Numbered from the stretch's first letter, positions 51,484 to 60,915 are shown. The stretch is 64,000 bases of DNA from Streptomyces sp. NBC_00178 (GCF_036206005.1 NZ_CP108143.1:3424001-3488000), one strand, 5' to 3'. Numbers and translations are program-made. Notes: generated by a model from the sequence alone, not told the origin.

Positions 51484-53223
51484 TTGATCCCCCGCATCCA
51501 CAAGCAAGGCAGCAGCACTCGCGGGCTGCTCAATTACCTCTACGGCAAGGGCACCCGCGAGGAGCACGTCGACCCGCACCTGGTCGCTTCCTTCGACTCC
51601 ATGGCACCCGACCCCGGCCGCGACCCCTCCGCAACGAAAGAGGATCTCCAGCGGCTTCTCGACCAGCCACTGCACCTGCTCGACGAAGGCCAACGACCCG
51701 ACCAGCACGTGTGGCACTGCTCCGTACGCGCAGCAGGCACCGACCGCATTCTCAACGACGAGGAGTGGGGTGACATTGCCCGCCGCATCGTGGCCGCCAC
51801 CGGCATCGACCCCGGAGGCGTGGACGACGCGGGGTGCCGGTGGGCCGCCGTCCGTCACGCCGACGACCACATCCACATCATCGCCACCCTCGTACGCGAG
51901 GACGGCCGCCGCCCCAACCACCACCGCTCCGGCCAACGCGCACAGGCCGCTGCCCGCCTCATCGAAGCCGACTACGACCTGCACCGTGTCGCCCCCGGCG
52001 ACGGCACGGCGCCCAAGCGCCCCACCAGCGCCGAGCGCCACAAGGCCGAACGGCAAGGGCACGAGCGCACAGCGAGGGAGAAGCTACGCGAGACCGTACG
52101 CACTGCCTCGGCCGGCGCTGCCTCCACGGATGAGTTCTTCGACCGTCTGGCCGCCGACGGTCTGCTGATCCGTAAGCGGATCGCACCGTCGGGCGACCTG
52201 CTCGGCTACAAGGTCGCGCTGCCTGACGACCGCAACAAGGACGACGAGCCGGTCTTCTACGCCGGCTCCACACTCGCCCCAGACCTGTCCCTGCCTCGCA
52301 TACGCGAACGCTGGGCCCTTCACGCGGAGGCGGTCACCGAGGGTGAGCGTGAGCCGGTGCAGCCCGCTCTGCCACCGGTGACTCATCCCGCGTTCGCTCG
52401 GCGCCGGGCTGCTGCTGCGACCTGGCAGGCTCTGCTGATCATTGATCACGGTGACGACGGCATGGCAGCAGCGCAGATCGCTGCGGCGGGAGAAGTCCTG
52501 GACGCACTCGCCAAGACCTCTGCCGTCCACACGCGTGCTGAACTCCGGCAGGCTGCCTTCGCGTTCGAGCGGGCCAGCCGCTCCCACATCCATGCCGTAC
52601 GCGGGCATGACCACGCCCTGCGACAGGCCGCCCACGATCTCGCCCACAGCGGCCCCGCCCTCGGCCGCGGCGAAGACGGAGCCACCACGGCGATGGTCAT
52701 CGACATGGCCATTTTTCTCGCCATCACCGCGGCCAACTGGCACGCCAGGAAGCACCACGGCCAGCAAGCCGCCGCGGCCCGGCAAGCCGCCGAGCACCTG
52801 CGCGCCGCCTACCAGGCTGCCGCAGCCCACCCCATCGCAGCCCTCCGCCAACGTGGCCAGCGTCTGACGCCGCAGATCCGGCAGCGGCACGCCGATCTCC
52901 TGCACCACGCGCTGCCGGAGCTCGCGGATCGAATCCAGGGCGAGGCCGGCTGGCCCGCCCTGTCCGCCACACTCGCCGACGCCCGGCAGGCAGGCCACGA
53001 CCCGGCCGCGCTGCTCGCCGAAGTCACCCGACGTCGCGAGCTCGACACCGCTGACTCCATCAGCGACGTCCTCGTCTGGCGCCTGCGCCGAAGCGCCCAT
53101 CTGCCTGCCGCGCCCGAAAGCCCTCCGGCGACGACCGCCCGAAACAGCCGCCGCGCCTCGCCGTCAAGCCCCGCCACACCACCGGCGGCCAGGGCAGCGA
53201 ACCACTCCAGCCGTCGGCCCTGA
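51484..53223 (+). CDS. relaxase / mobilization nuclease
   Basis: Protein of 579 residues that should nick oriT and lead the strand into a recipient. The N-terminus (TTG 51484, MIPRIHKQGSSTRGLLNYLYG) has candidate catalytic tyrosines Tyr18/Tyr20. QHVWHCSVR follows, and the three-His metal motif is His125, His129, His131 (RHADDHIHI). The C-terminal half is helical and charged, with one hydrophobic stretch (MVIDMAIFLAITAANW). This is the streptomycete relaxase family found with MobC. The start codon follows GAAAGACGAG weakly. Confidence 0.92.
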   Translation: MIPRIHKQGSSTRGLLNYLYGKGTREEHVDPHLVASFDSMAPDPGRDPSATKEDLQRLLDQPLHLLDEGQRPDQHVWHCSVRAAGTDRILNDEEWGDIARRIVAATGIDPGGVDDAGCRWAAVRHADDHIHIIATLVREDGRRPNHHRSGQRAQAAARLIEADYDLHRVAPGDGTAPKRPTSAERHKAERQGHERTAREKLRETVRTASAGAASTDEFFDRLAADGLLIRKRIAPSGDLLGYKVALPDDRNKDDEPVFYAGSTLAPDLSLPRIRERWALHAEAVTEGEREPVQPALPPVTHPAFARRRAAAATWQALLIIDHGDDGMAAAQIAAAGEVLDALAKTSAVHTRAELRQAAFAFERASRSHIHAVRGHDHALRQAAHDLAHSGPALGRGEDGATTAMVIDMAIFLAITAANWHARKHHGQQAAAARQAAEHLRAAYQAAAAHPIAALRQRGQRLTPQIRQRHADLLHHALPELADRIQGEAGWPALSATLADARQAGHDPAALLAEVTRRRELDTADSISDVLVWRLRRSAHLPAAPESPPATTARNSRRASPSSPATPPAARAANHSSRRP

Positions 53224-53329
53224 CCCGGAAAGCGGGCGCAACATAGCCGACGATCGCCGGCTAGCCAAACCGCCGATTCTCCAGACCATTGATGTACCCC
53301 AACCGATCCGCGAGGAGCGCGACACCTGT

Positions 53330-53710
53330 ATGGCCAATCCCGACTTCAATCCCTGGATTTTCGCCCTTCTCTGCGACTCGGACTTCCAGCCCCGAAAAAA
53401 GACCGGGACGTGGTCCCACCGCGACGGTCGCCCGTTCAGCAAGGAGGAACAAGCCCTTGCCGACAGTGCAACCCGCGCCGAAGTCGAAGAGCTGAGTGCG
53501 CAGCGCACGCGGTACATGAAGTACGTGCGTGAGATATGCGACGCCCCTGACGTCACACAGCGCTTTCTTGGCCCGTTCATGGAGCGGCTCACCGAGAAGA
53601 AGCTCGGAAACGCAGTCGAGCTCATGAGCGAGGACGAAATGGCGGAGTTCAATCGCCTGCTCGCCCTCGCGGACGAACCGATACGTCCGTTCACCCCTTA
53701 CGCCTTCTGA
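53330..53710 (+). CDS. hypothetical protein, unrecognised
   Basis: Protein of 126 residues, MANPDFNPWIFALLCDSDFQ, then Lys/Glu-rich helices (EEQALADSATRAEVEELSAQ, MERLTEKKLGNAVELMSEDE). Balanced composition and an upstream GAGGAG (about 13 bp away) support a real gene, but I recognise no family. It follows the relaxase gene by about 100 bp and may be element cargo. Confidence 0.65.
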   Translation: MANPDFNPWIFALLCDSDFQPRKKTGTWSHRDGRPFSKEEQALADSATRAEVEELSAQRTRYMKYVREICDAPDVTQRFLGPFMERLTEKKLGNAVELMSEDEMAEFNRLLALADEPIRPFTPYAF

Positions 53711-53954
53711 CACCGGGTGTGTCACTCACCGGCCGGAGCAAGAAGCTGACCAGGCGGAGCCTCGCCCTCCCGGTAGTCGCAGTCAAGGAAGGTCACACAG
53801 GAACCGTCTCTCCCCGATGCCCACGAGCTGACACCGCATCCAGCACATGCGCCAGCCCGCCCCGGTAATTGTCCGCCAGACACAGAAGCTGCCGCTGCGG
53901 CGCGAAGCCGGGCCTCCCGAACGGAGGCCCGGCTTCATCGCGCGGGAGTACTGC

Positions 53955-54803
53955 TCAGCAGGCAGGGGCACACAGGAGCCGGTCCCGTGAGCTCTCCGGC
54001 AACACCCGGCGTAGAACCGGTGCGGTGGAGCTGAGCGATGAGGCGAACGCGGCAACGAGGCCGTGCGGCACGCTGGAACTGAACGACGCAGCCCACAAGC
54101 ACGGAGCACCCGCGCCGAGCTCGGCCCACGCCTGCCAACCCGCCACCCCCGGCACATCGCCCTCAACGATCAGGGCACAGGGATCGGCATCCTGGATGAG
54201 CGGTGGCAGCTCCCCAAGGCCGAGGCGTGCGGTGAAGGTGGGATGCATCGCCGCCGCATGCGGTTGGTCGGCGTCGCGGAGCCAACCATGCACGGACGCC
54301 GCATCGAGAACGGTCTCGGGGCCGGCGGCCGCGTCGGTCGGCTCACCGCATACATCGAGCGCGAGAAGGAAGTCGGCGATGGCCTCGCCGGGGATGCCGG
54401 AGGTGAAGTAGGCGGACCAGTCCGCGAGCGACCTGCTCGCATCCGAGCGGGCAGAGATCTGCCACGCGATCGGCAGCCCACCGAGGTGAAACGGTTCGTC
54501 CGACAGCGTCCACTGAGCCCACCGACGGGCGTCGGGACTGATGTGCAGGACGGTGCTGCGCAGGACCTGGCGGTCCTCCCGCGACTCCTCGAGCTCACGT
54601 CGCCCGCGGACGGTTGTCAGGCTTGTCCAGCCGAAGCCGGCGAGAGTGTCCGCGACGACGTCGTAGAGACATCCGTCGTCGCCGGCCAGGTGCCGGGGGC
54701 CGACCCAGTACGCAGGCAGTGCGCCCTGGTTCGGGGTGGACGGGTTGAGCTGAGGGTTGGGATACAGGGCGCCTCCAAGGGCTGGGTGCGGGGCTACTGA
54801 CAT
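53955..54803 (-). CDS. DUF317-domain protein, two domains
   Basis: Protein of 282 residues. The first DUF317 domain is YWVGPRHLAGDDGCLYDVVA, GWTSLTTVRGRRELEE, HISPDARRWAQWTLSDEPF, and the second is GWQAWAELGAGAPCLWAASF, VPHGLVAAFASSLSS. DUF317 is known almost only from Streptomyces and relatives and is common in mobile DNA, without an assigned function. I prefer ATG 54803 (MSVAPHP). ATG 54854 adds 17 residues. It probably shares a transcript with the next DUF317 gene upstream. Confidence 0.75.
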   Translation of the reverse strand: MSVAPHPALGGALYPNPQLNPSTPNQGALPAYWVGPRHLAGDDGCLYDVVADTLAGFGWTSLTTVRGRRELEESREDRQVLRSTVLHISPDARRWAQWTLSDEPFHLGGLPIAWQISARSDASRSLADWSAYFTSGIPGEAIADFLLALDVCGEPTDAAAGPETVLDAASVHGWLRDADQPHAAAMHPTFTARLGLGELPPLIQDADPCALIVEGDVPGVAGWQAWAELGAGAPCLWAASFSSSVPHGLVAAFASSLSSTAPVLRRVLPESSRDRLLCAPAC

Positions 54804-54895
54804 CGTTTTGCTTTCGCACAGTCGGCTGACGGGCTCGGAGCGCCACCCGTCCATGAGCCAGGCAGCGCCGGGTCGGCTGACGCCGACTGCCCTGC

Positions 54896-55249
54896 CTACC
54901 GAGGAAGGGCGGTTTCCAGCACGCGCGTCACAGTGGCGGCGACGATGTCGGCCGGCGTCTCGGCGTCGAAGGAGATGCTGTAGCCAGGCACCTTCGTGGT
55001 GCCGGTGACGGCGATCTTCCAGCCTTCGCCGTCGCCCCCAGGGCGGCCGAGCGGAAACCAGCCCAAGTAGAACCGGCCGTCCTTCGAATTGACGTGGACG
55101 TCAGCGCGGTCATCCACAACCATGTGGAAATCCTCGGCAGAGAACTGATCCATCACGAGAGTGGGCTGGCCCGGGCCAAGCTGCCAGGTGCGCACTTTCA
55201 GGGACTCGGCGGCGGTGGAGAAACCGGAGCTCGTGGATGCGAAGGTCAC
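54896..55249 (-). CDS. single-domain DUF317 protein
   Basis: Protein of 117 residues: MDQFSAEDFHMVVDDRADVH, FYLGWFPLGRPGGDGEGWKI, VPGYSISFDAETPADIVAAT resemble one DUF317 unit. It lies 92 bp upstream of the two-domain DUF317 gene in the same direction. ATG 55249 has no strong ribosome binding site. No catalytic motif is visible. Confidence 0.7.
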   Translation of the reverse strand: MTFASTSSGFSTAAESLKVRTWQLGPGQPTLVMDQFSAEDFHMVVDDRADVHVNSKDGRFYLGWFPLGRPGGDGEGWKIAVTGTTKVPGYSISFDAETPADIVAATVTRVLETALPR

Positions 55250-55448
55250 GACGAATACCTCTCTGACCTGGGGTTCCGGAAGGTCGTCTACGTTGACATC
55301 CGTCTGCGCTCGCTGGCCAGTCCTTCGCGACTCTTTCCTGTCTGCCCCCGGCGAACTTGTTTTCTGACAGTGACCCCAGTCGCTCCGTCATCCAACCCGG
55401 TCGAGGCCGACAACGCCGCTGGCGTCGCCCGCCGCAGATCAGCCGACC

Positions 55449-56537
55449 GTGTCAGAGCCCGGTCGCATACTGACGCCCATGCAGATATCGGCGTACACAC
55501 TCAAACGAGCCTGGCACCAGGTGGTCGCGGGCTCCGACGTGCTCGACGACGCGATGCTCCCGCCCACCGGCACCTCACCCGACCAGTACGAGCAGCACGT
55601 GGGCGAGCGGCACGGTCGTCTCTTCCTGGTCCTGGACGAAGATGGCACGGTGCGCGGCCACATCGGGCCCTACCGGGAGGTCTTCGTCACACAAGACCTG
55701 GATCAGGTGCTGTACTTCGCCGCCGAGGACGCGGTCCGCGCACTCGCCGAGCACATCGCGGCCCGGGCACCGGGCCGCGGCCCGGTGACCAATCTCGTCT
55801 CCGGGCAGGCCGAACTGCTGGACCGCATAAACCCCGCCTGGGGCAGACGATTCCGCAACGGCGGCATGGACAGTACACAGCCCTCCGCCGCGTGCGGACG
55901 CGACCCGCTGGAGCGCCTCGCCTGGATCGCCGGCAGTTGGCGCGAGCAGGACCCCTACACCCATCTCGCCTTTTTCCGCGGCGAGAACATCAGCGCCGAA
56001 CAGATCGCGCTGCTCCACGGAGCCGACCCCGCACAGATCGCCGCCGGGACCCGTCTCGCGGATCTGCGCCGCATGGACGGCGGGACCTTCGACTACTGGG
56101 ACATTGTCTGGGAGACCTGCTGCTTCGGGCAGGCCGGCGGCTGGGCGTTCCTGATGTACCACGAGACCCCCGGCCTCAGGCCCGATCCTGAGGCTCTCGC
56201 CCGGCTCGGCGTCACCGAGACGGTGCACCTGACCGCCACCTCCGCGAAGGCCATCTACACCTTCGACTACATGCGTGACGGCCGCCGTATCGACGACGAC
56301 TGGGGCGTCCTGGAGCTGATCTGGTACGACCGCGGCCGCGCCCCCTACTTCCGAGGCGGCCAGCTCGACTGCCTCAACCAGGCCATACGCCGCGCCGAAC
56401 TGGACCATCCCGAACTCACCAGCGAGTTCGAGCTGTACTTCCACGCCCTGGAGGACGCTTTCGGCCTCCAACTGCCCCGGCAGGACTTTCAGGACGGAAT
56501 GGTCCGGGCCGCGCAGTGGGAACGCCGCAACAGTTGA
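55449..56537 (+). CDS. unrecognised 362-residue protein
   Basis: Starts at GTG 55449 or ATG 55479 (MQISAYTLKRAWHQVV). The sequence is protein-like with many Trp, Phe and Asp residues (LAWIAGSWREQDPYTHLAFF, WDIVWETCCFGQAGGWAFLM, HLTATSAKAIYTFDYMRDGR). The middle part recalls proteins in which a WETCC segment precedes GWAFL, common in streptomycete toxin/immunity-rich DNA, but I cannot name the family. No membrane segment or signal peptide. Divergent from the DUF317 pair. Confidence 0.65.
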   Translation: MSEPGRILTPMQISAYTLKRAWHQVVAGSDVLDDAMLPPTGTSPDQYEQHVGERHGRLFLVLDEDGTVRGHIGPYREVFVTQDLDQVLYFAAEDAVRALAEHIAARAPGRGPVTNLVSGQAELLDRINPAWGRRFRNGGMDSTQPSAACGRDPLERLAWIAGSWREQDPYTHLAFFRGENISAEQIALLHGADPAQIAAGTRLADLRRMDGGTFDYWDIVWETCCFGQAGGWAFLMYHETPGLRPDPEALARLGVTETVHLTATSAKAIYTFDYMRDGRRIDDDWGVLELIWYDRGRAPYFRGGQLDCLNQAIRRAELDHPELTSEFELYFHALEDAFGLQLPRQDFQDGMVRAAQWERRNS

Positions 56538-56621
56538 CAGTTCCGCACTGCGAGCTGCAGCGATTGCTCCCGGGCAGCCGGGCCTGAGCCAGTGATCAAG
56601 AGGGAGGGTTAGCCGCTGGGC

Positions 56622-56858
56622 GTGGGGCAATGGTGGAGACGATTCGGCGCTGCGGTGGCGACCGGAGTCGTGATGAGCACTGTCATGACGTGGGTGGGCG
56701 ACATGACCTGGGGATGGGACTTCGCGGCCCGATGTCTGCTCATCTCGGCGGCTTACGCGGTGATGGGGCCCTTGGTAGCGCGGTCTCGGCGGAATGCTGA
56801 GGAGCAGGATCGCCACCACATGCGGGCGGTTCAGGAAGCGCGGCGCGATCGGCGATGA
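56622..56858 (+). CDS. small membrane protein
   Basis: Protein of 78 residues with two hydrophobic segments (FGAAVATGVVMSTVMTWVG and FAARCLLISAAYAVMGPLV) and a charged, basic C-terminus. GTG 56622 follows a GGAGGG about 15 bp upstream. The family is unknown to me. Confidence 0.55.
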   Translation: MGQWWRRFGAAVATGVVMSTVMTWVGDMTWGWDFAARCLLISAAYAVMGPLVARSRRNAEEQDRHHMRAVQEARRDRR

Positions 56859-57049
56859 CCCACGCCCTCGGGCAAGCCAGTCGCAACAATCGCGGTCATG
56901 ACGTCGATGCCGAGTATCTTCCGCCAGGCCCTGCAGACTGCACTGGCCAGCCAAGAAACGGTGATCTCCCTGCTTCGCCATCAGACTGGCGCCGGCGCCC
57001 CTGAAGAAATCCCTGTGCGCACGGTGGACAGAATGCCGATAGTTGCTGC

Positions 57050-57754
57050 ATGGATGCGATCGCCGCCGCGCGTGCCGTTGTAGAGGAAGACCACCCCGAC
57101 GCTCAGGCTGCGTTCCTGGGCGGCAGCGTTGTGACGGCCCGCCGCACGCCGATGTCGGACCTCGACATCGTGGTGATCCTCCACGGATCCCCGGCCCCAT
57201 ACCGGGCAAGCTTCCGGAGCGGTGAGTGGCTGGTGGAGATGTTCGTGCACACCGAAGCGACGTGGCACTCGTACGTCGACCGGGAAGTGCGCAAGCGCCG
57301 GTCGCCGCTGCTCTGGATGTGTTCCGACGGGCTGTTGCTCTTCGACACCGATGGGGTCGGGGCGCGCATCGCCACTGAGGCTAGGGCGCTGACCTCTGTG
57401 GGACCGCCCAAGATGTCGGCTGACGAGATCGATGACTGCCGCTACGCGATCACCGACCTCCTCGACGACCTCGCCGGGAGCCCGGACCAGAGCGAACGGC
57501 TGTTCATCGCCACCGAACTGGTGCGACGGGCTGGCGAACTGGCTCTGAACGTCAGCGGGTCGTGGTGCGGAGGCGGGAAGTGGCTGGCCCGCCGTCTCAA
57601 GACGGCGGCGCCGGGACTCAGCGAGCGCCTGCACGATGGCCTACGTGACGTCTTGGCAGGGCGGATTGAGACTCTTGTGGCCGCCGTGGACGAGGTACTG
57701 AATCAGGCTGGCGGACGACTCTGGGTCGGCTACAAGCGTGGTGGAACTCTGTGA
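57050..57754 (+). CDS. nucleotidyltransferase-fold protein (minimal/aminoglycoside-type)
   Basis: Protein of 234 residues. The polymerase-beta-like signature is FLGGSVVTARRTPMSDLDIV (GGS then DxD), followed by a third acidic residue region VEMFVH. The C-terminal half is helical (RRAGELALNVSGSWCGGGKW). Such proteins transfer nucleotides to antibiotics, RNAs or antitoxin partners. The substrate cannot be told. ATG 57050 is the first start of the frame. Confidence 0.75.
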   Translation: MDAIAAARAVVEEDHPDAQAAFLGGSVVTARRTPMSDLDIVVILHGSPAPYRASFRSGEWLVEMFVHTEATWHSYVDREVRKRRSPLLWMCSDGLLLFDTDGVGARIATEARALTSVGPPKMSADEIDDCRYAITDLLDDLAGSPDQSERLFIATELVRRAGELALNVSGSWCGGGKWLARRLKTAAPGLSERLHDGLRDVLAGRIETLVAAVDEVLNQAGGRLWVGYKRGGTL

Positions 57755-57833
57755 ACGAGGTCAGCACGCGGCAGCAGGGGCGCATCGGAAGGTCGAGCGC
57801 CGCGCACCCATGGCCCTGCCTCGCGGAGGGGGA

Positions 57834-58244
57834 TCAGGAAGGCAGGACTGCATCAAGGTGTTCCTGCACGGGCTCGAACAGGCCGTAAGGCACGTACTGC
57901 GGGATGTCTCCGTGGGTTACCCAAGCCACCTCAGCTACCTCCTCGGTGGACGTGACGTGGGCGACTCCACCCTCCACTTCACAGGCCGTATAGGAGATCA
58001 GTCGGCCCGTCATGGGGTGAATCCGCTCACCAAGCAACTTCACCGCAGCCACGTGCAGTCCTGTCTCCTCACGGGCCTCCCGCACAGCGGCTTCCTCTCG
58101 CGACTCACCCGGCTCAACCTTGCCGGCCGGGAACTGCCAGGAGAGCTGGCCCTCCCCGACCCGGCGGCGCACCATGAGGACTCGTCCCTCTTGGACGATT
58201 ACAGCTGCGGCGACGCTCGGTACCTTCGCCATGCTCTGTGTCAT
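57834..58244 (-). CDS. Nudix hydrolase, MutT/NudG-like
   Basis: Protein of 136 residues with a complete Nudix box FPAGKVEPGESREEAAVREAREETGL split here as GKVEPGE and REAREETGL (about 41-63). SVAAAVIVQEGRVLMVRRR at the start and VAEVAWVTHGDIPQYVP at the end are typical of MutT-type proteins. ATG 58244 follows AAGGGTGAACGTG. GTG 58253 is possible. A Nudix enzyme (Pif) is also known on the mobile element pSAM2, so this may be cargo. Confidence 0.9.
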   Translation of the reverse strand: MTQSMAKVPSVAAAVIVQEGRVLMVRRRVGEGQLSWQFPAGKVEPGESREEAAVREAREETGLHVAAVKLLGERIHPMTGRLISYTACEVEGGVAHVTSTEEVAEVAWVTHGDIPQYVPYGLFEPVQEHLDAVLPS

Positions 58245-58305
58245 CACGTTCACCCTTCACGGACGCCAGGACTTTCATCACAGACGTATCGAGGAGAGCC
58301 CTCGC

Positions 58306-59256
58306 TCAGCTGAGGGAAAGGAGCTTCCGAGTCGCCTCGGCGCACCCCCACGACAGCGTGACGCCGGCGCCTCCATGCCCGTAGTTGTGCACGACCAGGA
58401 CTCCGTCCTGCCGCTCCGCCTCCACGCGGACCATGGAACGGGTCGGCCGAGCGCCGATCCGCTGCTCCAGAACGCGGGCATGGCCGAGGCGGGGTTCGAC
58501 CTCGGCGCACCGGGCGAGGATGCGGGCCGCCGCTGTGTCGTCTGGGGCAAGGTCGCCTTCGTCGTCGATGGCCGTGCCGCCCAGGACGACGGTCTCTCCA
58601 TGCGGATAGAAGCACAGCAGATCCGGCGAAGTGCCGGTGTCCTCGGAGAAGAACTCGGTCAGCCCCGGGTTGGCGACGACTACGTGCTGGCCACGAATCG
58701 GCCGCAGGTCTGAATCCACGGCCAGGTCACGGGCGCCCAAGCCCGCGCAATTGACGATCAGAGGGGCCGGGCCGACGTCCGCGAGCGAGGTCAGACGTCG
58801 CTGCTCGACCGTTCCACCGCCCGCTCGCAGCCGGCGCAGGAGATAGTCGAGATAGGCGGGCATGTCGATCAACGGCACCGTGAACCGGTAACCGGCCGTG
58901 AACCCGTGCGGCAGTTCGGTCGACTCGCACGGTCGGAACCCGGGCAATGTGGTTGCCCAGTCCGGTGGGGCCTCGGCAGTACGGGATGCCTCGATGCCGC
59001 TGGTGAGCCGGACGCCTGTGGCCTGGTCCTGGGACAGCTCCCGGAAGACTTCCAGGGACCGCTGTCCCCACCGGTCGACCTCGTCCTTCGGCTCGACCAG
59101 GTATGGGCCCCACATCGCGCCGGCGGCCAGCGAGGTGACACCGGGCACCTGCTCGGCGATCACGTGCACCGATACCCCGGCCTCGGCGAGAACAACGGCG
59201 GAGGTCAGCCCTGCCACCCCAGCGCCGACAACGACAACGCGCTCCCCTGCGGTCAT
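58306..59256 (-). CDS. FAD-dependent D-amino-acid-oxidase-like oxidoreductase
   Basis: Protein of 316 residues. N-terminal FAD-binding GERVVVVGAGVAGLTSAVVL (GxGxxG), LAAGAMWGPY (family signature), then PLIVNCAGLGARDL, RPIRGQHVVV and the C-terminal NYGHGGAGVTLSWGCAE that closes the flavin site. This set is typical of DAO-type amino-acid oxidases. The substrate is unknown. ATG 59256 is preceded by GGGTCGAGATC. A longer frame runs through the neighbouring regulator's end and is rejected. Confidence 0.9.
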   Translation of the reverse strand: MTAGERVVVVGAGVAGLTSAVVLAEAGVSVHVIAEQVPGVTSLAAGAMWGPYLVEPKDEVDRWGQRSLEVFRELSQDQATGVRLTSGIEASRTAEAPPDWATTLPGFRPCESTELPHGFTAGYRFTVPLIDMPAYLDYLLRRLRAGGGTVEQRRLTSLADVGPAPLIVNCAGLGARDLAVDSDLRPIRGQHVVVANPGLTEFFSEDTGTSPDLLCFYPHGETVVLGGTAIDDEGDLAPDDTAAARILARCAEVEPRLGHARVLEQRIGARPTRSMVRVEAERQDGVLVVHNYGHGGAGVTLSWGCAEATRKLLSLS

Positions 59257-59266
59257 GATCTCGACC

Positions 59267-60727
59267 CTAACGGCCGGGTGGCGTCGACGGAGCATGTCGG
59301 GCGAGTGCGTCTTCGAGGACCGGCAGGAAGCTGCGGACGTGCGGGTTTCGCTGGCGGCGGCGTAGGTCCGCCGCAAGCTGGTGGAGCAGCGCCGCGCTCC
59401 TAGGTGAACGTACGGCGTCAAGGCGGTCAGCCGCGATCTGGCCGATCTCGCAGGCCGCCTCCAGGTCTCCGTAGGCGCTGTGTCCCAAGGCCAGCCAGGC
59501 TCCTTCGAACATGGCCCTGCGCTGGCTGGGGTCGCCACGCGGAACGTCGTACGCCCCGGAACGGAGCATCTCGGTCCCTTGAGCGAGAAAGCGACGGCCC
59601 TTGGTGCCGCCGTCCTCCTTCTGCCGGGCGCGCCCCATCTGAACGAAGCCATAGCCGGCTTGGCAGTCGAGGTGGTTGTCGGTGAGGAAGTACATCCAGC
59701 GGGGCTCCTCCCGGCTGCCGTCTCGACTCGCGATCAGTTCTCGGGCAGAGCTGCGGGTGTGGGCGAAGTCGTTGTCACGGCCGGCGGCCGCATACGCGTA
59801 GGCGAGGCGGGAAAGGACGGATGCCCGGGCGGCAGGCGGGGCGGCTTCGCTGGCGCGGCGGGCTGCCTCTCCGAGGGCGATGGCATCCGCCGGATGTCCC
59901 CGGCTCGCCGCCTGGAAGGAGAGGTCGCCAAGAATGTGCGCGCACAGGGGCAGGTCGTTGACCTGATGTGCGGCTCGCAGCGCAGTGGCGAAGTAGCGCT
60001 GGGCCAGACCGTGATCTGCCGCGTCGAAGGCCATCCAGCCGGCGAGCTGCCCGATTTCCGCCAGCGCGCGGATGAGCCTGCTCGCCACAGCGGGCGGATG
60101 CCCGCCCTCGTGAATCAGTAGCCCCACAGCGCGGAACTGGGCACCGACGTAGGGGAGATGCCTCGCGCCTCCGTGTTCGTCGTCAAGCAGCTGGAGCATG
60201 GGCAGGTGCTGCTCGACCTGGTCGACGAGCGGATCAGCGCCGGGCGGCGGGGCCATCCGGGACGTGTACTGGCCTCGCCCTGCGGTTCCGTCGAGGTACT
60301 GGGCGACGATCGCCAGAAGCCCCGCGCCTGAGATCGCGAGGAATCGGCGTCGGTCGACAAGCCCTCCCATCACCCAGTCCTCCACGATCGCCTCCATGCC
60401 CTGCACGGTCCAGGGCCGTGCGAGATCCGTGTCCGCCGGGACGAGCGCCGAGGAGTCGCCCGCGCGGCCTTGCCACAGTTCGGCTACGGAGACAGCTCTA
60501 CCCAGTTCCTGGGAGAGCACATAGGCAGCCATCATCGGTAACGGCGAACGCGGCAGCGAGCCGCCGTCCCTCCAGTGGTACGGCGCGGACTCGGCGACGG
60601 TACCCGCTCCGAACACCCTGTTGAGCTTTCGCGCGAGCGCCTTGGGACTCCATCCGAGTTCGTCGAGGCACCGCGACAGCTCGGCGTTGGGTCCCCCTGC
60701 TTGTTGCCCCACGTTCGCCCACCTCAC
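59267..60727 (-). CDS. XRE-type regulator with TPR-like C-terminal domain
   Basis: Protein of 486 residues. N-terminal helix-turn-helix (LDELGWSPKALARKLNRVFG, then WRDGGSLPRSPLPMMAAYVL), an acidic linker with VDRRRFLAISGAGLLAIVAQ (a hydrophobic twin-Arg-like stretch typical of this family), and a helical repeat domain (QRYFATALRAAHQVNDLPLC, AIALGEAARRASEAAPPAAR). Streptomycetes have many such regulators next to biosynthetic or signalling genes. It is divergent from the ATP-binding protein and the glycosyltransferase cluster, which it may control. Confidence 0.85.
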   Translation of the reverse strand: MRWANVGQQAGGPNAELSRCLDELGWSPKALARKLNRVFGAGTVAESAPYHWRDGGSLPRSPLPMMAAYVLSQELGRAVSVAELWQGRAGDSSALVPADTDLARPWTVQGMEAIVEDWVMGGLVDRRRFLAISGAGLLAIVAQYLDGTAGRGQYTSRMAPPPGADPLVDQVEQHLPMLQLLDDEHGGARHLPYVGAQFRAVGLLIHEGGHPPAVASRLIRALAEIGQLAGWMAFDAADHGLAQRYFATALRAAHQVNDLPLCAHILGDLSFQAASRGHPADAIALGEAARRASEAAPPAARASVLSRLAYAYAAAGRDNDFAHTRSSARELIASRDGSREEPRWMYFLTDNHLDCQAGYGFVQMGRARQKEDGGTKGRRFLAQGTEMLRSGAYDVPRGDPSQRRAMFEGAWLALGHSAYGDLEAACEIGQIAADRLDAVRSPRSAALLHQLAADLRRRQRNPHVRSFLPVLEDALARHAPSTPPGR

Positions 60728-60915
60728 GTCCCCAGCGGTTCGTCGACCGCCCCACGCTCCTCATGGTGATGCAGACCGCAGCCGAATCACCTGCGTCTCG
60801 TGGAAGTTGACCGAGTTGACCCACTGATCGGGTGCTGCCCGACCGGTCTCCTCCGGTGTTCTTGAGTCACGACGGAAGGCGCCGCCTTCGACGCCGGCGG
60901 AGAGAGAGGTGGGCC

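Larger units (their letters stand above)
40210..53710. mobile_element. integrative mobilizable element at tRNA-Pro, minimum extent
   Basis: The segment starts at the tRNA-Pro 3' end and holds a tyrosine integrase, excisionase, XRE repressor, replication initiator with helicase loader, a DUF2637/SpdB-like membrane protein, MobC and relaxase, plus cargo. The organisation recalls actinomycete integrative conjugative elements, but the FtsK/TraB DNA translocase is absent from the visible part, so transfer would need a helper. The integrase lies 4.5 kb from the tRNA, not next to it, so the segment 40226-44690 may be cargo or part of an older insertion. I found no second copy of the tRNA 3' end in the window, so the right border is undefined. 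Confidence 0.7.

Noticed and set aside
56898..57083. 61-codon frame before the nucleotidyltransferase gene
   Set aside because: It overlaps the next gene in another frame, has no ribosome binding site, and resembles no family.
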